In this document: piece after piece, positions 50,836 through 59,979 of the stretch
How the letters are laid out: each line of letters starts with the position of its first letter
Numbering within the stretch: the first letter of the stretch is position 1
Assembly (NCBI RefSeq): GCF_035978755.1
Contig: NZ_CP108414.1
Location: forward strand, 6,696,001 to 6,760,000
DNA length: 64,000 nucleotides
Direction of reading: 5' to 3'
Origin: Streptomyces sp. NBC_01298
Lineage (GTDB): Bacteria > Actinomycetota > Actinomycetes > Streptomycetales > Streptomycetaceae
Program-made: the position numbers and the translations under genes
Notes under the pieces: generated by a model
Database searches by the model: none
Seen by the model: only the letters and a program-made list of their open reading frames with translations
Told to the model about the DNA's origin: nothing

Positions 50836-51359
50836 CCGGCCCCGCCGCCGGCGCGCCCGGCTCCGGAGCCCCGCTCGACGCGGTCGACCCGGCCCTGTTC
50901 CGCGAGGTCCTCGGCGCCTTCGCCTCCGGCATCACCGTCGTCGCGGCCCTCGCGGACGACGGCCGGCCGGCCGGGCTGGCCTGCCAGTCCTTCGCCTCCC
51001 TCTCCCTCGACCCGCCGCTGGTCCTGCTCTGCGTGGGCAAGGGCTCCTCCAGCTGGCCCAAGGTCCGGGCCGCCGGACGCTTCGGCGTCAGCATCCTCGC
51101 CGAGGAGCAGCGCGCCGTCTGCGAGGCGCTGGGCCGCCGCGGCGAGGACAAGTTCGCGAGCGTCGACTGGGAACTCTCCGCCCACGGCGCCGTCCGCGTG
51201 AGGGGCGCCCTCGCCACCGTCGACTGCGCCCTCGAAGAGGTCCACGAGGCGGGCGACCACCACCTCGTCACCGCCCGGGTCCTCGAACTGAGCGCCCGCG
51301 ACGGCGGATCACCCCTCCTCTACTACCGCAGCGACTACGCCACCGGAGCCTTCGGATGA
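50823..51359 (+). CDS. hsaB: Flavin reductase HsaB
   Basis: 178 residues, flavin-reductase-like FMN-binding barrel: GAFASGITVVAALADDGRPA, LACQSFASLSLDPPLVLLCV, FGVSILAEEQRAVCEALG and GGSPLLYYRSDYATG. Supplies reduced FMN to HsaA. GTG 50823 lies inside hsaC; a Pro/Ala-rich N-terminal stretch precedes the domain, so a later start is possible. Its stop overlaps the kstD start (ATGA). It is a paralogue of the flavin reductase at 16396. Confidence 0.92.
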   Translation: MERLTGPAAGAPGSGAPLDAVDPALFREVLGAFASGITVVAALADDGRPAGLACQSFASLSLDPPLVLLCVGKGSSSWPKVRAAGRFGVSILAEEQRAVCEALGRRGEDKFASVDWELSAHGAVRVRGALATVDCALEEVHEAGDHHLVTARVLELSARDGGSPLLYYRSDYATGAFG

Positions 51360-53023
51360 CCGCCGAGCACCTCACCGAGCACGCCTACGACGTGGTGGTC
51401 GTCGGCTCCGGCGCCGCCGGATTCGCCGCCGCCGTCACCGCCCGACTGCGCGGCCTGAGCGTCCTGATCGTGGAGAAGACCGACACGTACGGCGGTTCCA
51501 CCGCCCTGTCCGGCGGCGCGATCTGGGTCCCCGGCAACTTCCACCTCGACCGCGCCGGCCTCGCCGACACCCGGGAGAAGGCCCGCGCCTACCTCGACGC
51601 CACCGTCGGCGACCGGGTCCCCGCCGCCCGCAAGGACGCGTACCTCAGCCACGGGCCGCGCATGGTCCGGGAGTTCCACGACCGCACCGAGATCCGCTTC
51701 ATGTACACCCCCGGCTACTCGGACTACTTCCCCGAGGCCCAGGGCGGCATGGCGCAGGGCCGCTCCATCGAACCGTGCATCGTCGACTTCAAACGGCTCG
51801 GCGCGCTCGGCGCCTCCATGCGCCGGGCCGGACTGCCCACGTACGGGCTGACCATGACCTCGTACGACTTCCGCTTCCTGAACATGGTCAGCCGGACCTG
51901 GGCGGGCCGCAGGACCTCCGTCAAGGTCGGCCTGCGCGCCGTCAAGGCGCTGGCCACCGGCCGCAAGCTGCTCTCCCTCGGCGAGGCGCTCATCGCCCGC
52001 ATGCGGCTGTCCCTGGAGGCGCTCGGCGGCGAGCTCTGGCTGTCGGCGCCCCTGACCGGCCTGGTCACGGACCCGGCCGGGCGGGTGACGGGCGTACGGG
52101 TCCTGCGCGCCGGGCGCGAAGTGACCGTAGCGGCTCGGGGCGGGGTGGTGCTGGCCTCGGGCGGGTTCTCGCACGACCAGGCCCTGCGCGAGAAGCACCT
52201 GCCCGCGCCCACCTCCACGGCCTGGACGCACGCCTCGGAGGGCCAGACCGGAGACGCCCTGAAGCTCGGTGAGGAACTGGGGGCCGCCACCGACCTGCTG
52301 GACAAGGTCTGGGGCGCGCCGTCGGTGTGCCCGCCGGGGGAGAAGCCCTTCTTCCTCGTCGCCGACCGGGGCATCCCCGGCATGGTCATCGTCAACGAGG
52401 CGGGGGAGCGCTACGCCAACGAGGCCCTGCCGTACCACGCGTTCGTGGACCGGATGTACGCCGCCGACCGGCCCGGGGCCTCGACCGTGCCGTCCTGGCT
52501 GATCCTGGACGCCCGCTCCAAGGCCCGGTACATCTTCGCCGGCCTCTTCCCCGGGCAGCCCTTCCCCAAGAAGTGGCTGGAGAGCGGCTTCCTGAAGAAG
52601 GCCGACACCGTGGAGGAACTGGCCCGGCAGATCTCCGCCCCCGGCCTGCCCGCCGCGATCAGCCGCTTCAACACCTTCGCCGAGGTCGGCACCGACAAGG
52701 ACCACGGGCGGGGCGAGAGCGTCTACGACCGCTACTACGGCGACCCCACCCTGCCCAACCCGAACCTGGCGCCGATCGAGAAGGGCCCCTTCTACGCGGT
52801 CCCCGTCCACCCCGGGGACATCGGCACCAAGGGCGGCCTCGTCACGGACACCGACGGCCGGGTGCTCCGCGAGGACTCCACGCCGATCCCGGGGCTCTAC
52901 GCCTCCGGCAACTGCTCGGCGGCGGTGATGGGGGAGACCTACCCCGGGCCGGGCGCGACGATCGGCCCCGCGATGGCCTTCGGCTGGGCCGCCGTCAACG
53001 CGATCGCCGCCGGGCTGGAGTAG
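51356..53023 (+). CDS. kstD: 3-ketosteroid delta1-dehydrogenase KstD
   Basis: 555 residues. FAD-binding DVVVVGSGAAGFAAAVTARL and GGSTALSGGAIWVPGN at the start; RYANEALPYHAFVDRMYA and FYAVPVHPGDIGTKGGLVTD hold catalytic tyrosine/glycine positions of the KstD family; the end GNCSAAVMGETYPGPGATIG is also conserved. It introduces the C1-C2 double bond in ring A of 3-ketosteroids. Last gene of the hsaADCB-kstD run. The length matches authentic KstD rather than the shorter fumarate-reductase relatives. Confidence 0.93.
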   Translation: MTAEHLTEHAYDVVVVGSGAAGFAAAVTARLRGLSVLIVEKTDTYGGSTALSGGAIWVPGNFHLDRAGLADTREKARAYLDATVGDRVPAARKDAYLSHGPRMVREFHDRTEIRFMYTPGYSDYFPEAQGGMAQGRSIEPCIVDFKRLGALGASMRRAGLPTYGLTMTSYDFRFLNMVSRTWAGRRTSVKVGLRAVKALATGRKLLSLGEALIARMRLSLEALGGELWLSAPLTGLVTDPAGRVTGVRVLRAGREVTVAARGGVVLASGGFSHDQALREKHLPAPTSTAWTHASEGQTGDALKLGEELGAATDLLDKVWGAPSVCPPGEKPFFLVADRGIPGMVIVNEAGERYANEALPYHAFVDRMYAADRPGASTVPSWLILDARSKARYIFAGLFPGQPFPKKWLESGFLKKADTVEELARQISAPGLPAAISRFNTFAEVGTDKDHGRGESVYDRYYGDPTLPNPNLAPIEKGPFYAVPVHPGDIGTKGGLVTDTDGRVLREDSTPIPGLYASGNCSAAVMGETYPGPGATIGPAMAFGWAAVNAIAAGLE

Positions 53024-53063
53024 GCCGCCCCGAGCGTCTCGCCGGTCCCGTCCCGTCCGGCTC

Positions 53064-53744
53064 CTAGGAGAGCTTGCCGTCGTAGTCCGGCAGCTTGACG
53101 GTGCGCTCGGCGTGGCCGCCGGCCAGGTCGCTCTGGTTGTTGCCGATGTTGGCGATGATCGTGTAGCCGCGCGCCTCGATCTCGGCCCGCTTGGCCGTCT
53201 TGTAGGCGCTGACCTCGCCGAACAGGGCGGGCAGATCGCGGACGTAGAGGCCCGAGACCGGGTAGCCGACCGCCTTGAGGTTGCGCTCGGTCAGGGAGTA
53301 CACGATCCCCGGGCGGGCGGTGACGAAGAAGATGGCGACCCCGCGGTCGCTCGCGTACCGGGTCAGGTCGCGGACCTGGGCGATCGCGGGGGTCGGGAAG
53401 GTCCAGAACCAGTGGAAGTCCGTCTCCAGCGACGAGTTGTCGATGTCGAGGACGATCGCCGGCTTCTCACCGGCCGGCGAGGCGGCGATGCGCTGCTCGA
53501 TCCCGGGGCGGGCCGCGTCGATGACGGCGGAGACGTCGCGCTGCCAGGTGGCGTAGTCGATGCCGAGGAACACCGCGTTGCCGCCGGGGGCGGAGGCGGT
53601 GAGGGAAGCGGTGACGGCGGTCCCGGCCGTCGTGGCCGTCGTGGCGGGGGCCGCGTGGGCGGCGGTGGCCGGAAGCAGGGCCAGTACGGCGGCTGCGGCC
53701 GCGGCCACCGCGGCGGCCGTGGTGCGGGTGCGGGTGCTGCGCAT
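53064..53744 (-). CDS. Secreted HAD-family acid phosphatase
   Basis: 226 residues from ATG 53744 with GAGGAG eight bases ahead. Signal peptide (AAAVAAAAAAVLALLPATAA, ending AHA). Catalytic Asp pair in PAIVLDIDNSSLETDFHWFW; Thr in FFVTARPGIVYSLTERNL; late Lys in SAYKTAKRAEIEARG; and NIGNNQSDLAGGHAERTVKL with the last Asp. It matches class B / plant-type HAD acid phosphatases that hydrolyse phosphomonoesters outside the cell. Convergent with kstD, which ends the steroid block. Confidence 0.88.
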   Translation of the reverse strand: MRSTRTRTTAAAVAAAAAAVLALLPATAAHAAPATTATTAGTAVTASLTASAPGGNAVFLGIDYATWQRDVSAVIDAARPGIEQRIAASPAGEKPAIVLDIDNSSLETDFHWFWTFPTPAIAQVRDLTRYASDRGVAIFFVTARPGIVYSLTERNLKAVGYPVSGLYVRDLPALFGEVSAYKTAKRAEIEARGYTIIANIGNNQSDLAGGHAERTVKLPDYDGKLS

Positions 53745-53758
53745 GGGGGACGCTCCTC

Positions 53759-53784
53759 GATCACATGTTGGCATGTACGTGATC
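53759..53784. promoter_or_regulatory. Inverted repeat GATCAC/GTGATC upstream of the phosphatase gene
   Basis: Arms at 53759-53764 and 53779-53784 flank an ATGT-rich centre. It lies just upstream of the phosphatase ribosome site, so a repressor bound here would act as a roadblock. Confidence 0.4.
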
Positions 53785-53913
53785 AGGCTGGAGATCGCGC
53801 GCCCGCATGTCTACTGGCCGGTAAGTAATTTTTCATGGCCGGTCGGTGAACCTCCGTCATGTCCCGTGATGGGTGCCGTCGCCCTGGGCGTCGTCGCCCA
53901 GGGTGCCGCGGTC

Positions 53914-55733
<1,820 letters not shown>

Positions 55734-55868
55734 CCGGCCCCCGGGCCTCCCGCAAGGCCTCCCGCAGGGCCTCCCGCAGGTCTTCCGGCCCGTCCGCCCC
55801 GTCGGATGGTGGCCGAAAGAATGAGGCGTGATGCACCACATGTCCGTAACGTCGACCGAAGTCCCGTG

Positions 55869-55894
55869 AGGCCGGAACGATGCCGTTCCGGCCT
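55869..55894. terminator. Hairpin after the trypsin gene
   Basis: AGGCCGGAACG (55869-55879) and CGTTCCGGCCT (55884-55894) form a perfect 11-bp stem with ATGC loop. Three tandem copies of a GGCCTCCCGCA unit lie between the stop codon and this hairpin (about 55745-55780). Confidence 0.7.
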
Positions 55895-56031
55895 TGCGGC
55901 GTGCTCCCGGCGCTCTGCCGTGCGGTTGCGGGCCGAGGCGCCCGCAGGTCCCATGGAGAGATCCCACCGCGTGGGAACGCCGGGGAAACCGGGACGGCAC
56001 AGGCAACGGGCGACAGTGGGGCAGGCGGCGC

Positions 56032-56691
56032 ATGACGATCAGAGTGATCATCGCGGACGACCAGGAGATGGTCAGGACCGGCTTCCGGATGATCCTCGAA
56101 AGCCAGCCCGACATCGAGGTGGTCGCCGACGTGGAAGACGGCGAAGCGGCCCTCGCGGCCGTCGCCGAACACCGGCCCGACGTCCTGCTCCTCGACATCC
56201 GCATGCCCAAACTCGACGGGCTCGAAGTCACCCGCCGGCTGTCGGGCCGCGACACCCCCCGCATCGTCATCGTCACCACCTTCGACCTCGACGAGTACGT
56301 CCACGCGGCGCTCCAGGGCGGAGCGTCCGGCTTCCTCCTCAAAGACGCGAGCCCGGCCATGCTGGTTGAAGCGGTACGGGCGGCAGCCGTCGGAGACTCC
56401 CTCGTCTCACCCGCCATCACCGTCCGGTTGCTGCGCGAAATGGCCCACCGCACCCCGGCGGCCGCCGCGGCCGCCCGCCGCCCGGCGGAACCCCTGACGG
56501 ACCGGGAACGCGAGGTCGTACGCTGCCTCGCGCGCGGCCTGACCAACGCCGAGATCGCCGGGGAACTCTTCGTCTCCCTCTCTACGGTCAAGACCCACCT
56601 GGCCAACGTCCAGGCCAAACTGGACGCCCGCAACCGCGTGGAAATCGCCGCCTGGGCCTGGGAAAGCGGCCTGGCGGGCACCCCGGCGTGA
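56032..56691 (+). CDS. NarL/LuxR-family two-component response regulator
   Basis: 219 residues. Receiver with ADDQEMVRTG, Asp in DVLLLDIRMPKLDGLEV and Lys in ASGFLLKDASP; LuxR domain LTDREREVVRCLARGLTNAE, IAGELFVSLSTVKTHLANVQ. ATG 56032 begins the conserved MTIRVIIADDQ. The sensor kinase at 57398 on the same strand is its expected partner, although a 706-bp repeat region lies between them. Confidence 0.92.
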   Translation: MTIRVIIADDQEMVRTGFRMILESQPDIEVVADVEDGEAALAAVAEHRPDVLLLDIRMPKLDGLEVTRRLSGRDTPRIVIVTTFDLDEYVHAALQGGASGFLLKDASPAMLVEAVRAAAVGDSLVSPAITVRLLREMAHRTPAAAAAARRPAEPLTDREREVVRCLARGLTNAEIAGELFVSLSTVKTHLANVQAKLDARNRVEIAAWAWESGLAGTPA

Positions 56692-57397
56692 CCCACCCCC
56701 GCCCCGATCCCACCCGCGGCGCGCCCCCTACGGGACGGACCCCGCTACGCGGGCGGTGCTGCGCCGCGGGCCGGATCCCGCCGCGCGGGCGGTGCGGCGC
56801 CGCGGGAGGGACCTGGCCGTGCGGGCGGTCGGGCGCCGCGGGGCGGAAGCCGTCCTGTCGATGCACGGGTGCTCCGCGTCAGGGCCGGCCGCGTGACCGT
56901 TCGGCCGTTGGGGGGCAGAGCCGGCCGTGTCGCCGTTCGAGTTCCGCGGGGCGGGGTCGGCTGCGCCGTCCGGCACGGGCCGCCGGGCAGAATCCGCTGC
57001 GCCGTTCGGGCGCCGCTCTTGAGGACCGGCCCCGTCGGCGTTCGCACACCGACGGGCACAATCAGCCTCGCCGGCGTTTGAGGCACGGGGTCCGGGGCGG
57101 CGACCCGGGAAGCCGGCGCACGCCGTCTCCGACGCCCCCGACCCCCACGGGTGCGGGCAGCGCCCCGCCGAACCACGGCCCCCGCCTGCGCCGAAGCCCC
57201 CACGCCCCCGGCGAAGCCGCCCACCTGCTCGGCGGTGCCGCGCGTGCGGAGCCTCGTACGGCTGGTGGAGTCGCCTACCTCTCGGGTGGTGCCGCGCGCT
57301 CGGAGCCCCGTACCGCTGGTGGAGCGGCCTACCTCCCCTGCGGTGCCGCGCGTGCGGAGCCCCGTGCAACCGGCGGAGCCCTCCGCAGAGGCCCCGC
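56692..57397. repeat. 706-bp array of degenerate G+C-rich tandem repeats; no gene seen
   Basis: Three kinds of repeat are visible. A 36-bp period beginning GCGGGCGGT recurs at 56749, 56785 and 56821. The middle part has degenerate copies of a unit ending in CGCCGTTCG/CGGCGTTTGAG, the last being the dispersed CCGGCGTTTGAGG at 57071-57083. A 54-bp period beginning GGTGCCGCGCG recurs at 57234, 57288 and 57342. Frames stay open through it only because of base composition, and the putative peptides are low-complexity. Confidence 0.75.
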
Positions 57398-58588
57398 GTG
57401 AGTCCCCTGGGGCCCTGGGCCCGTCGTCACCCCCATGCCGCGGACTGGATCCGGATCCTCCTCTCCGTCACTCTCCTCTCCCTGGTCACCTTCGAGGGCG
57501 TCGTCCTCGCCCGTCAGCCCAGCACCCCGCACGCCGCCGTCTGGGTGTCCGGCGTCCTCGTCTGCCTCAGCGCCGCGCCCTGGCCGCGCATCCCGCTCCT
57601 CACCCGCGCGTGGTTCGCTTCCGCCGTCACCTGGGCCGTCACCCTCTCCCTGCTCTTCAGCCACCACCCCCTCGTCGTCTGGGGCGGCGGCGAAGCCATC
57701 GCCCTGCTCGTCCTCCTCACCCAGGTCCTGCTCCGCGCCCCCGCCCGTACCGCCGCCGTCCTCGGCCCCCTCCTCGCCCTCGGCTCCATGGCCGCGCCCG
57801 TCCGCGACGCGGACCCGGGCCGCTTCACCCTGCTCTTCTCCGTGCTCGCCGTCGTCGTCACCGCGTACTCCCTCCTCCTGCGCCTGCAGTCCGTCCAGCG
57901 CGTGCGCGAGCTGCGCGCCGTACGCAGTGCCGAGCGCCTGGAGCTGGCCCGCGAGCTCCACGACCTCGTCGCCCACCACGTGACGGGGATCGTGGTCGAG
58001 GCGCGCGCCGCCCGTTACACCAAGGTCTCCGCCGAACGCGCCGCCGAGATCTTCGGCCGCATCGAGACCGCCGGGGACGAGGCGCTCGGCTCCATGCGCC
58101 GCCTGGTCAAGATCCTCCGCGAGGGCGCCGACGACTCCGCCCCGGAGGTCGGCAAGGGCGCCGGCCAGGCAGGCGGCTCCGCCGGTACCGCCCCCGTCGC
58201 AGGCCTCCGCGAGATCCGCGGCCTGACGGAACGGTTCGCCGCCACCGGCCCGCCCGTCGTCCTCTACGTGGAGGAGGGCCTGGAGGCCCGGCTCCCCGCC
58301 GACGTCGCCGCCACCGCCCACCGCATCGTCCTCGAAGCCCTCACCAACATCGGCAAGCACGCGGCCACCGCGACCGCCGTCCGGATCGGCCTGCGCACGG
58401 TCCCGGCGGGCCTGGAGGTCCGGATCGCCGACGACGGCGGCCGGCCCGCGAAACTCTCCGAGAACGCCCGCGGCGGCGGTTACGGCCTCGTCGGCATGGC
58501 CGAACGCGCCGAAGCCCTCGGCGGCTCCCTCACCGCCGGCCCCGCCCCCGAAGGCGGCTGGCTGGTCACGGCGCTGCTCCCGCTCTGA
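57398..58588 (+). CDS. NarL-type sensor histidine kinase (HisKA_3)
   Basis: 396 residues. Five or so N-terminal membrane segments (ILLSVTLLSLVTFEGVVLA, WVSGVLVCLSAAPW, LLFSVLAVVVTAYSLLL). Phospho-acceptor His in LELARELHDLVAHHVTGIVV, N-box LEALTNIGKHAATAT, G-boxes VRIADDGG and GGYGLVGMAERAEALGGSL. It should phosphorylate the response regulator at 56032. The start GTG lies at the end of the repeat array, so its leader and promoter are repeat-derived. An Ala/Gly-rich loop near residue 255 is an expansion. Confidence 0.88.
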   Translation: MSPLGPWARRHPHAADWIRILLSVTLLSLVTFEGVVLARQPSTPHAAVWVSGVLVCLSAAPWPRIPLLTRAWFASAVTWAVTLSLLFSHHPLVVWGGGEAIALLVLLTQVLLRAPARTAAVLGPLLALGSMAAPVRDADPGRFTLLFSVLAVVVTAYSLLLRLQSVQRVRELRAVRSAERLELARELHDLVAHHVTGIVVEARAARYTKVSAERAAEIFGRIETAGDEALGSMRRLVKILREGADDSAPEVGKGAGQAGGSAGTAPVAGLREIRGLTERFAATGPPVVLYVEEGLEARLPADVAATAHRIVLEALTNIGKHAATATAVRIGLRTVPAGLEVRIADDGGRPAKLSENARGGGYGLVGMAERAEALGGSLTAGPAPEGGWLVTALLPL

Positions 58589-58623
58589 ACCTCCCCGATC
58601 CGATCCAACCCGCCCGACCCACT

Positions 58624-58673
58624 TGTCGATTATCGATATGGTCGTCTAGTCTCAGGCATATCGAAAATCGATA
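58624..58673. promoter_or_regulatory. Long inverted repeat in the DUF2975/XRE promoter
   Basis: TGTCGATTATCGATATG (58624-58640) and CATATCGAAAATCGATA (58657-58673) are inverted copies differing at two positions. Each arm itself contains two TCGAT elements. A TAGTCT hexamer that could be a -10 box lies between the arms. The XRE repressor at 59270 is the likely ligand. Confidence 0.75.
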
Positions 58674-58685
58674 GGGGGGAACGCG

Positions 58686-59270
58686 ATGAACACGCGATTC
58701 ACGAAGATCCTGGCCACCCTGACCTTCGGGCTGGCGATGCTCTGGGGGCTCACTTTCATCGGCACGGCCGTCTCGCACCTGACCGACGACGGGGCGGTCT
58801 GCGTACAAACCGGCTTCTGGGCCAACGCCACACTGGAGGGCGGCCTGCCGGTCGGCGAAGGGGTGGACGCCTCCAGCAGCGAAGCGCGGCTCTGCCAGAA
58901 CGCCCCCTCGGCGGCCCAACGCGCCGCCGACCTCGGGGGAGGGCTGCCCTGGATGCTGTTCGCCTCCCTCGCGCTGCTGCTCTTCTCCCGCCTGCTGGAC
59001 GCCGTCGTGTCGGAAGGGCCGTTCACCGACAAGACGGCGCGACGGCTCACCGTCCTCGGCTGGTTCGTCACCGTGGGCACACCGATCGCGGGCCTCGTCG
59101 TAGGGTGGTCGCAAGCCTGGCTCGCCGACAGCATGGTGTCCACGGAGATGTTCGGGCCGGAGATCTCAGGGCCGCAGGTGCTCATCCTCGCCGGCCTCGC
59201 CGCCGTCATCATGGGGAAGATCATGCGCGAGGGCGTGCGCATGCGAGAGGACCTCGAAGGGACCATTTGA
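58686..59270 (+). CDS. DUF2975 membrane protein
   Basis: 194 residues. Four membrane segments: ILATLTFGLAMLWGLTFIG, LPWMLFASLALLLFSRLLDA, LTVLGWFVTVGTPIAGLVVG and VLILAGLAAVIMGKIMREG, with GPFTDKTARRLTVLGW typical of DUF2975. Family function is unknown. It is always or often paired with a small XRE regulator of the YozG type, as here (TGATG overlap). A region with two cysteines (VCVQTG, LCQNAP) faces outside between the first two segments. Confidence 0.85.
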   Translation: MNTRFTKILATLTFGLAMLWGLTFIGTAVSHLTDDGAVCVQTGFWANATLEGGLPVGEGVDASSSEARLCQNAPSAAQRAADLGGGLPWMLFASLALLLFSRLLDAVVSEGPFTDKTARRLTVLGWFVTVGTPIAGLVVGWSQAWLADSMVSTEMFGPEISGPQVLILAGLAAVIMGKIMREGVRMREDLEGTI

Positions 59271-59512
59271 TGCCCGAATCGATGCCCGAAGAGGAACTCC
59301 ACACGATCCGGATCCACCTCGATCGCATCCTCGCCGAACGCGGTATGACGCTCACCGAACTGTCCGCACAGGTGGGCATCACCGTCGTCAACCTGTCCGT
59401 GCTCAAGAACGGCCGGGCCAAGGCCATCCGGTTCTCCACCCTGTCCCGGATCTGCGACGTCCTGCAGTGCCAGCCGGGAGACCTGATCACCCACGACCCG
59501 GCCGAGTCGTAG
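59270..59512 (+). CDS. YozG-like XRE (Cro/CI) transcriptional regulator
   Basis: 80 residues, essentially one helix-turn-helix domain: IRIHLDRILAERGMTLTELS, AQVGITVVNLSVLKNGRAKA, IRFSTLSRICDVLQCQPGDL. ATG 59270 overlaps the DUF2975 stop, so both proteins are made from one message. It probably represses its own operon through the palindrome at 58624-58673. An ATG 15 bases downstream is an alternative start. Confidence 0.9.
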   Translation: MPESMPEEELHTIRIHLDRILAERGMTLTELSAQVGITVVNLSVLKNGRAKAIRFSTLSRICDVLQCQPGDLITHDPAES

Positions 59513-59579
59513 GCCCGGCTCGTCTCAGTGGTCGATCGGCCGAGGAACCGGCGGCGCGCGCCACGTATTCTCGGTGACC

Positions 59580-59939
59580 ATGAACACCAGGGACATCGAC
59601 GAGAACGTCACCGCCGAGCTGGCCCGGCTCAGGGACAGCATCGACAACATCGACGCGGCCGTGGTCCACATGCTCGCCGAGCGGTTCAAGTGCACCCAGC
59701 AGGTCGGCCATCTCAAGGCCCGCCACCAGCTGCCCCCGGCCGACCCGGGCCGTGAGGCCCGCCAGATCGCCCGGCTGCGCCAACTCGCCGAGAACGCCAA
59801 ACTCGACCCCGCCTTCGCCGAGAAGCTCCTCAACTTCATCATCGCTGAAGTAATTCGTCACCACGAGACGATCGCCGCCGGCGAGGGCGACGCCGACGCC
59901 GACGGCGAAAGCGACGGCGAAAGCGCGGGCGGAGCATAG
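59580..59939 (+). CDS. Chorismate mutase, AroQ type II
   Basis: 119 residues from ATG 59580. AroQ helices: VTAELARLRDSIDNIDAAVV, HMLAERFKCTQQVGHLKARH, DPGREARQIARLRQLAENAK and FAEKLLNFIIAEVIRHHETI, with the active-site Arg, Lys and Glu/Gln positions in place. It converts chorismate to prephenate for Phe/Tyr synthesis. No signal peptide, so it is cytoplasmic. The C-terminus ends in an Asp/Gly/Glu/Ser repeat. It precedes pepN without clear functional link. Confidence 0.92.
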   Translation: MNTRDIDENVTAELARLRDSIDNIDAAVVHMLAERFKCTQQVGHLKARHQLPPADPGREARQIARLRQLAENAKLDPAFAEKLLNFIIAEVIRHHETIAAGEGDADADGESDGESAGGA

Positions 59940-59979
59940 GAACTGGGGCCCGGCGCCGCCATCCGGCAGCATGGGCCCC

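Noticed and set aside
56688..57401. A 237-codon forward frame in the repeat array
   Set aside because: Composed of 12- and 18-residue low-complexity repeats that change with the DNA repeats; no ribosome site and no family likeness.
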